64,000 nt of DNA from the NCBI GenBank assembly GCA_030248225.1, contig JASANE010021011.1:1-64000 (forward strand). Reading direction: 5' to 3'. How positions within the stretch are numbered: the first letter of the stretch is position 1; each line of letters opens with the position of its first letter. Below are positions 57,026 to 64,000 of the stretch, one piece after another. The stretch is from Trileptium ribeirensis. Its lineage: Eukaryota > Nematoda > Enoplea > Enoplida > Thoracostomopsidae. The notes under the pieces are model-generated. The model had not been told where the DNA came from and did not search any database. It was given only the letters and a program-made list of their open reading frames with translations. A program made the translations under genes and the position numbers.

Positions 57026-57466
57026 GTGAGTCCTGAACTGTAAACACGTTAGTTCTTATCCATATTGTTTACTTTGGGGCAGACAATCGCAATATCGCAT
57101 GCATCTTAAAATACTAAATATATTTTGACTGGTACTAATAAGTGCTTTAGTCCGGCTACCGCAATATATCGCCAGTAATTTATATCCTACTTCAAAATTT
57201 GACCACAAATTTAGAATTTGAATATAATATCCTACCTAAATATCCTTTTATTAAACAGTAATCTTAGCATATTTCCGCAACCGTTAGGAACGTAACTACT
57301 TGGTTATTTGTCTTTGCTTTCACGAAATTAATGTTTAAGTAAGTAAAATTTTTCTAATTCATTTTGGTTCAAACTTTTACAGTTATAACATGTCCATCTT
57401 AGCAATTCTTAATGAATAATTTTAATCCGGGCCAATTTGTAGTCGTTTATTGTTAACCTGTATCAG

Positions 57467-57648
57467 CCCGATTGATAAAATAAGTCGTACAGAAGATGTC
57501 AAATTGCAGGGCACTCCAATTACTATTTTTTCCACTTTAGAAGCGGGAAAAATGATAGCCCCCAGACATTATCCCATAATGCCATGGCGGCCGCAGGGAC
57601 AGATTCCGAATGCATATGTAGAAAAAATATATAAAAATAACGTATTTG
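57467..57648 (+). CDS. Exon of an unrecognised gene (exon B)
   Basis: The acceptor is CCTGTATCAG| and the donor is GTATTTG|GTGAGA. The first base completes Ser from exon A, then 60 codons and one base follow. It reads SRTEDVKLQGTPITIF, then LEAGKMIAPRHYPIMPWRPQ and QIPNAYVEKIYKNNVFG. The composition (Pro-, His- and Trp-rich core) looks like conserved protein sequence, and the two exons share a phase, which supports a real gene. No further exon was identified to 64000. Function is unknown. Confidence 0.55.
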
Positions 57649-58484
57649 GTGAGAGCATGAATGCATCGAATCTTAAAATTAATAACTTTTAAGATGCAGT
57701 CATGTTATCTGTTGCCAATAATCATTAATGATTACGCATTCATCAAAATTATATTCAGACACTAATCGTTGATTGTTAACCGGCATAATATTTGTCCTGA
57801 CCGATGTCTTGACTTTTCAATTTAAATTAATTTATCATCCCAGTGCACGCTACATCCGCGGCTTTGGTCAACTTTAGCTATTAAAATATTCCTGTGGTTT
57901 AAGCAATACCCACAAAAAACGTCTGCAACAGTTTTGAAGGTATCACATTCTACCTAAGTATGTTAGTAACTGTCACGTTTTAGTTATATGGCTTAATTAC
58001 TGCAGGTTGTAAGTGGCAGCACATTGAGATTTTAACTCTATGTTGTGTTTCAGTTGTATTGTAAATGTAAAGAGTATAGCGATTAAACTTTTTATCAAAT
58101 GTTAACTAAACTTTCTAATTAAGATTCATGTGAACTATTAAAAATTATATTATTGCAGATTCTGTGGTGTAATGTGAAACCATTGTTGACGGGACGCACT
58201 GAAATATCAATACCGAAGAACTGTTGCAGGGTTCAAAACTTATTTTTAAGAACCATGTAAAATTTTCTATAATTTCTTTAACTTGAGTGAAATATCTTAG
58301 AAAAAACTAGCCTAGATTTTAGGCTATATAAACTACTGAGGATTGGTTTCGATCAGCCACTATCACCGACTGCACTTTTTCTGACCTTAACTGGCATACG
58401 ACATCTTGTTATGTAACACTATTCTAGCTATGTAGTATTAATACAAGCTACGAATTAGCGCTGATTCCGATATTAACAAAATTT

Positions 58485-58740
58485 GGGGTTTATTTTGAGC
58501 AGCCGGGCTATATACTAAAATTTTCTATTGAGAGCACATGGGTACTCTACACTTTAGTAGTCTATTAAGAGCACCTGGGGTGCTCCACGTTGTTTGGGTT
58601 ATTTAGAGCGGACGGGCTGCTCCTGCAAATTTCTTTTGGCAGCACAAGGATGCTCCACATTTCTTTGGGTTATTGAGAACAAACGTGCTGCTCCAGAAAA
58701 TTTCTCTTGAGAGCACAGGGTACTCAGATTACCCTGCTAT
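58485..58740. repeat. Tandem repeat, about 85-90 bp unit, three copies
   Basis: Units contain GAGCAC, GGGTACTC or GGGTGCTCCAC, TTTGGGTTATTTAGAGC and GGGCTGCTCC.G.AAATTTCT. Identity between units is moderate. Confidence 0.75.
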
Positions 58741-61209
58741 TCACAACAGTGAGTTACATTTAACTCAAAGCTTAGCTGAAGGATCGAAGGATTCACCTTG
58801 AAACTCAATTTGCTCGAGCATTAATATTAATTTATTATTTGTATCCACCTTGTCATTTGAAACTGTATATTTTGTTGACATCCTATTATTTTTCTTAGTA
58901 ATATGCATCATTTACCTTTAGATGTGATCACCTAGGGCAGAATTCTATCACAGCTACCTGACCTAAAAGGCATAGCCACATCCGGCCCTCCGTAAATAAA
59001 ATATATAGTTAAGCTATGCTGGTATGTTTGTACGAGCCGGGAGTGGCTATGTCTCAGGGTTTGATAGCCGGGACGGACTACTGAAAAAGTTGTTATATTG
59101 AGTTTAGCAGATTGTGTTATAGGAGAAATGTTTAGCTATATGCCCGAAAACGGAAGATTAGTAGTAGTTAAAGCAATACGCATAAATGCAGGTAAAATAA
59201 TTGCAGGTTTCACAGACTAATGAGTGCAAAAAGTGTGTCATCTTATAGATTTTAATGCTGTAACTTTACAACTACTTCATGGATTTTGACAAACTTTTTG
59301 TTTCACTTCTTTAAAGCAAAGGGAACAAAATTTTTGGGCACCCCCATGCTTTTTTCACAACCCACCCCCCTTGAGTTAAAAAATAGTGTCATTTTATAGG
59401 TTTTAATGCTATAACTTTTCAACCACTTCACGGATATTGACATTCTTTTTTGTTTTATTTCTTTAAAGCAAAGGGAACAATATTTTTGGCCATCCCCTAC
59501 GTTTTTCACAACCCACCCCCCTGCTTTGAATTAAAAATGGTGTCATTTTATAGGTTTCAATGCTGTAATTTTTCAACTGCTTCATGGATTTTGACAAACT
59601 TTTTTGTTTCGTTTCTTTAATGCAAAGTGACTTGCCGAAAGCATCGAGGAACTTTTTCAAAGGGAATGTACCCTCTTATAATGGGACCCCCTTATAATGC
59701 AATTGCCATATGTCTGTATGTGTCCAAGTTTTGGGTTTGTCACATATTTTTGACCATCCGTTTATGGATTTTTGTGCGGTTTTTTGTTGAGTAGGAAATC
59801 GATATGGGAATGCACGGACACTATTTTTGGGCATCCCCTACGCTTTTTCACAACCTTTTTAACCCCTTTGAATTAAAAAATAGTGTCATTTTATTGGTTT
59901 TCATGATGTAAGTTTTCAACTGCTTCATGGATTTTGACAAACTTTTTGTTGTTTCATTTCTTTAAGACCTGCTGAAAGTATCGGCGAACTTTTGCAAAGG
60001 GGATGTACCCCTAATTGGGGGATCCCCCTCCTTTAAACTATCTTATAATGTAATTGCCTTATGTCTGTCTGTATGTGTCCAAGTTTTGGGTTTGTCACAT
60101 TTTTGACTATACTTTTGAAACCGTTTATGGATTTTTATGCGGCTTTTTGTTGGGTAGGAAATCGATATGGGTATGCAGGGACAACATTTTTGGGCACCGC
60201 CTACGTTTTTTCACAACCCACCCCCCCTTCAATTAAAAATAGTGTCATTTTATAGGTTTTAATGCAGTAACTTTACAACTGCTTCATGGATTTTGACAAA
60301 CTTTTTTGTTTCATTTCTTTAAAGCAAAGCGAACAATATTTTTGGGCATCCCCTATGTTTTTTCACAACCCACCCCCTTTGAATTAAAAATAGTGTCATT
60401 TTATATAGCTTTTAATGCTGTAACTTTTCAACTGCTTCATGAATTTTGACAAACTTTTTGTTTCATTTCTTTAATGCAAATGGACGTGCCGAAAGCTTCG
60501 AGGAACTTTTTCAAAGAAGATGTACCCCCAATAAGGGGACCCCCTTAAATTATCTTAACGTCCCAACTTTTGGATAAGGACATATTTCGGAGACGGAATA
60601 TTGGATATTGACAAATGTTTTCGTTTTCATCAGCCTGGGGGAATGTTGACACAAAAAAATTACATTTTAGTGCGGTACGCCACCGCTAACAAGAAATTCC
60701 CCTACCCACCCCCTTGATTTAAAAATAGTTTTATTTTATAGGTTTTAATGCTGTAATAGATTTTGACAAACTTTTTGTTTCATTTCTTTAGAGCAAAGGG
60801 AACAATATTTTTGGGCATCCCCTAGGGTTTTTTCACAACCCACCCCACTTTGAATTAAAAAATAGTGCATTTTATAGGGTTTAATGCTGTAACTTTTCAA
60901 CTGCTTCATGGATTTTGACAATGTATTTTTTGTTTCATTTCTTTAAAGCAAAGCGCCGTGCCGAAAGCATCAGCGAATTTTTTCAAAGGAGATGTACCCC
61001 CTAATAAGGGGACCCCCTTAAACTATCTTAATGTCTCAAGTTTGGAACAGGTCATATTTCGGAGACGGAATATTGAATATTGACAAATGTTTTCGTTTTC
61101 ATCAGCTTGGGGGAATGTTGACACAATAAAATGACATTTTAATGCGGTACACCCCCCGCTAAGAAGATATTCCCCTAACTCGCGAAAATCTTACAATGTA
61201 ATTTCCGTA

Positions 61210-61238
61210 TATCTGTCTGTCTGTCTGTCTGTCTGTGT
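61210..61238. repeat. (TCTG)n microsatellite
   Basis: Six to seven TCTG units inside the satellite-like array; shorter versions occur at matching positions of other modules (for example TGTCTGTCTGTATG near 60063). Confidence 0.9.
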
Positions 61239-61547
61239 CCCAAGTTTTGGGTTTGTCACATATTTTTGACCATAACTTTTGAAACCGTTTATGGATTTTT
61301 ATGCGGTTTTTTGCTTTGTAGGAAATCGTTGTGAAAATGCAGGGAGAATATTTTTGGGCACCCCTATGCCTATATCACAACCCACCCCCCTTGAATTAAA
61401 AAATAGTGCCATTTTATAGGTTTTAATGCTGTAACTTTTCAACCACTTCACGGATTTTGACAAACTTTTTTGTTTCATTTCTTTAAAGCAAAGAACCACC
61501 GCACTTTTTTTTCACACCCACCCCCTTTACCCCCCACGCGCCCACAT

Positions 61548-61580
61548 CCCCCCCCCCCCCCCCCCCCCCCTCCCCCCCCC
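61548..61580. repeat. Poly-C tract in the satellite array
   Basis: About 22 C, one T, then about 10 C. It replaces the usual C-rich tail of one module. The run length in the assembly is likely inexact. Confidence 0.88.
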
Positions 61581-62200
61581 GGATCCCCCTTATAATGTAA
61601 TTGCCATATGTATGTCTGCCTGTACGTGTCCAAGTTTTGGGTTTGTCACATATTTTTGACCATAACTTTTGAAACCGTTTATGGATTTTTATGCGGTTTT
61701 TTGTTGGGTAAGAAATCGACATGGGAATGCAGGGACAGTATTTTTGTGCACCCCTATGCTTTTTTCACAACCCACCCCACCCCCATTTGAATTTAAAATG
61801 GTGTCATTTTATAGGTTTCAGTGCTGTAACTTTTCAACTGCTTCGTGGATTTTGACAAACTTTTTTGTTTCATTTCTTTAATGCAAAGTGACGTGCCGAA
61901 TGCATCGACAAACTTTTTCAAAGGGGATATACCCCATTAAGGGGACCCCCCTTAAACTATTTTAATGTCTCAAGTTTTGGATAAGGTCATATTTCGGAGA
62001 AAAAATGTTTATTGAGAAATTTTTTCGTTTTCATCAACCTGGGGAAAATGTTGACACAAAAAATAACATTTTACTGCGGTATACCCCCGCTAAGAAGATA
62101 TTCCCCTAACTCGCGAAAACTGAAAAACAGCAAAATTTGCAATATTTCGAGGACGATTTGATGGACTTTGACAAAATAGTTGTATTGTTTGTTTTAGTGT

Positions 62201-64000
62201 GTGGGACATATGGACAAGAAAAAATATTTTAGTGGGGTCCACTCCCCCACTACGCAGGCCCTCTTGCAAAAAATAGCCTTCCATAAGAAAGAAGTTGACC
62301 CTTTAAATATTATAAAACATAGTTTTCAGTAAGACCTTATTTATGTTTAAGGTTTTGGTGGTCTCCATGTTTCCAACTCGGGTTTTCCCTGTGAGGGCAC
62401 GATTTGACCGAGCGTTGTCCGCATGTTTTCCCAAAAAAACGTGGGCCGCAGGCCCGCTCTGACATGCCGCCGGCGCGAAAGGCCGGCTTTCGCGCTGGTA
62501 GTATAAATTTCTTGTTGGAGTAAACGATGGACTTTAGGGTTACTTAAATGTTAAGATGCTCTTGGTGACATTGGTAATAGTATGTATAACAAAGTAATTT
62601 TACCATTTCATTAAAGCGGCCAGACAAGAATGCATAACTGATTACAAAATAATAAAATTGATTATGGTAACCTAATTTTGACTGTTATGTTTTTTAATGA
62701 CAAAATGATAAAATAAAAAATGGAACATTTGTTTGTACAGTTGAAAGTTAATGGTTAAATTTGCCGCAGTTAATCACACCAATTAAATGATATTTGGGCC
62801 GCTGGCCCAGTAACCGACTGTTGATCTTCGGCTAGCCCAAAATTACACAGTCCAGCCGGCGTCTCATCATTCCGCTTCAAAGCATGCCGCTGCCCAACAC
62901 TGTTGCTAAGTATCAGTGTCGGTACATTGAATATGCGGAGCGAGCGTAATGCGTCGGGTGTTGGGGTTAGTTGTGCAAATGTTTTGTCAGCCAGTATACG
63001 GTACTGGATTAACGGATTTACACAATTTTATTATTAGATACGTAACAGAATATAACTGCGCACTTGCGCTGCTTCAAAGACCTCGTGCCTAAATTTTCGC
63101 AAAGCCTACACCAACTGAAATATGCTATTTTGACTATTTGCGGTCCACGGATATTTTAAATTATATAACTTGTCGAGGGCGTGAATGGGAAGAGCGGGTT
63201 TCATCGCAGAATCCCTTTAAAGATACTACAGTATTTGTCTAATATATTGTCAGAACTGCGCTATTTGGCTATGAGTTAAAGTTTAGAATACACACAAAAA
63301 TTAAATTTCAATATTTTGGACTGAGGTTTTTGGCATGCAATTGTAAATGATCACCATATATGGTCATACACTCATTAAATGCCTTGGGTTAACTTACGCT
63401 TTTGAAGTTTCAGATTACAAAAAACTTTGTAGACTTAATTAAAAAGTAATTTGACTGTTGACTTATATATTTCAGTCATTAGAATACATTATATAGTCAG
63501 TCATTACAATATATTTCTCTCGTAACTGATAATTGAAAAATTTTAATCGAATATATATATACTATAATCAAATATATGACACCTGTGCAAATAATTAGCT
63601 CTTAGCCAATAAATACAATATATAAATTGGATTAAAATTGTGTTAGACGCCGCCGAAATTACACAATGTCTATTCGAGTCACTTTTTCAACAAGATTCAC
63701 ACAAGATTTCAAATCTTGGCTTGAAAATTTGGTTTGATTTGTAATGAAAGGATAATTGATAACATGAAGTTAAAAGTTTTGCCGGCATACTCAAGGAATA
63801 GAGGTAAGAACGCATATGACCGCATACCAGATGCATCGGAGAGAAATGATCTGGAGCGAGCGTTATGACTCGTTCACGATAAGTTGGGTGCAGCCTGACT
63901 TAGTGTTGTCCGGCTATCAAAGAGACTCAATGGACATTGCTATAGAACGAGATAGCTATACGTTTTTTCCTTGCAGCCGTACGTAGCTCTCTAGATAATC
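62201..64000. other. No gene recognised; short GC-rich palindromic patch
   Basis: AT-rich DNA. At 62440-62505 is a GC-rich patch with nested palindromes (GGGCCGCAGGCCC, GCCGGCGCGAAAGGCCGGC). The phrase GAGCGAGCGT.ATG recurs at about 62939 and 63857, and near 53341, suggesting ends of a small interspersed repeat. Confidence 0.45.

Larger units (their letters stand above)
59230..62200. repeat. Satellite-like tandem array
   Basis: About ten irregular copies of a 130-170 bp module. Each has AGTGTCATTTTATAGGTTTT, ATGCTGTAACTTTTCAACTG, CTTCATGGATTTTGACAAAC, TTTGTTTCATTTCTTTAA, GCAAAG and a C-rich tail (CACAACCCACCCCC). Some modules alternate with a second one (GTCCAAGTTTTGGGTTTGTC, AAACCGTTTATGGATTTTTA, GGTAGGAAATCGATATGGGA), giving a higher-order pattern of about 300-500 bp. 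No coding signal. Confidence 0.88.

Noticed and set aside
59303..61881. Repeated short frames in the satellite array
   Set aside because: The same frames recur only because the array repeats; codon content follows the repeat units.
58485..62200. CRISPR-like regular repeats
   Set aside because: The repeats are head-to-tail without unique equal-length spacers, and the context is eukaryotic.

Overview
This window is animal (metazoan) nuclear DNA, probably from an invertebrate. It is AT-rich and densely filled with transposons, carries GT-AG introns, and uses the standard genetic code. I cannot name the species. Nothing bacterial, viral-genome-like or CRISPR-like was seen.

The backbone of the window is one very long plus-strand host gene, the DNA primase small subunit (PRIM1). 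Its coding sequence is in ten short exons of 70-202 bp between 4081 and 54418. All nine junctions keep the reading phase, and together they give 379 codons and a stop. Both catalytic Asp sites, the SGRRG.HCW block and the four-Cys zinc cluster are intact. Only the N-terminal exon (about 35-40 residues by comparison with the family) is missing; it is probably upstream of the window. The nine internal introns are 1.1-10.9 kb long and make up about 98% of the gene span.

The introns hold most of the other features. Upstream of exon 2 are two LINE remnants: one on the plus strand with an RNase H region (about 600-1740) and one on the minus strand with a reverse transcriptase (about 2230-3860). The first large intron (4239-15091) holds several copies of a 1.0-1.4 kb hAT-type MITE, a third LINE (7085-7880) and a gag-like minus-strand pseudogene (10776-11720). 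The 23.4-26.9 kb intron holds a decayed Ty3/gypsy pol on the minus strand. The 28.6-29.7 kb intron contains a decayed tandem duplicate of the preceding PRIM1 exon. The 29.9-38.9 kb intron has a 2.2 kb element with perfect 26-bp terminal inverted repeats and a 634-bp internal tandem duplication. It also has C-rich MITEs and a complex tandem repeat interrupted by an hAT MITE. The 39.0-48.8 kb intron has the cleanest hAT MITE (exact 8-bp target duplication) and an antisense, GC-richer hAT-transposase-like gene (41569-44415) that is nearly intact but broken. The 48.9-54.3 kb intron carries a second copy of the complex repeat with a 300-bp inverted repeat.

Downstream of PRIM1 are a fold-back element with about 305-bp terminal inverted repeats (55067-56200), two phase-compatible exons of an unrecognised plus-strand gene (56861-57025 and 57467-57648), a short tandem repeat (58485-58740), a 3 kb satellite-like array (59230-62200), and about 1.8 kb with no recognised gene.
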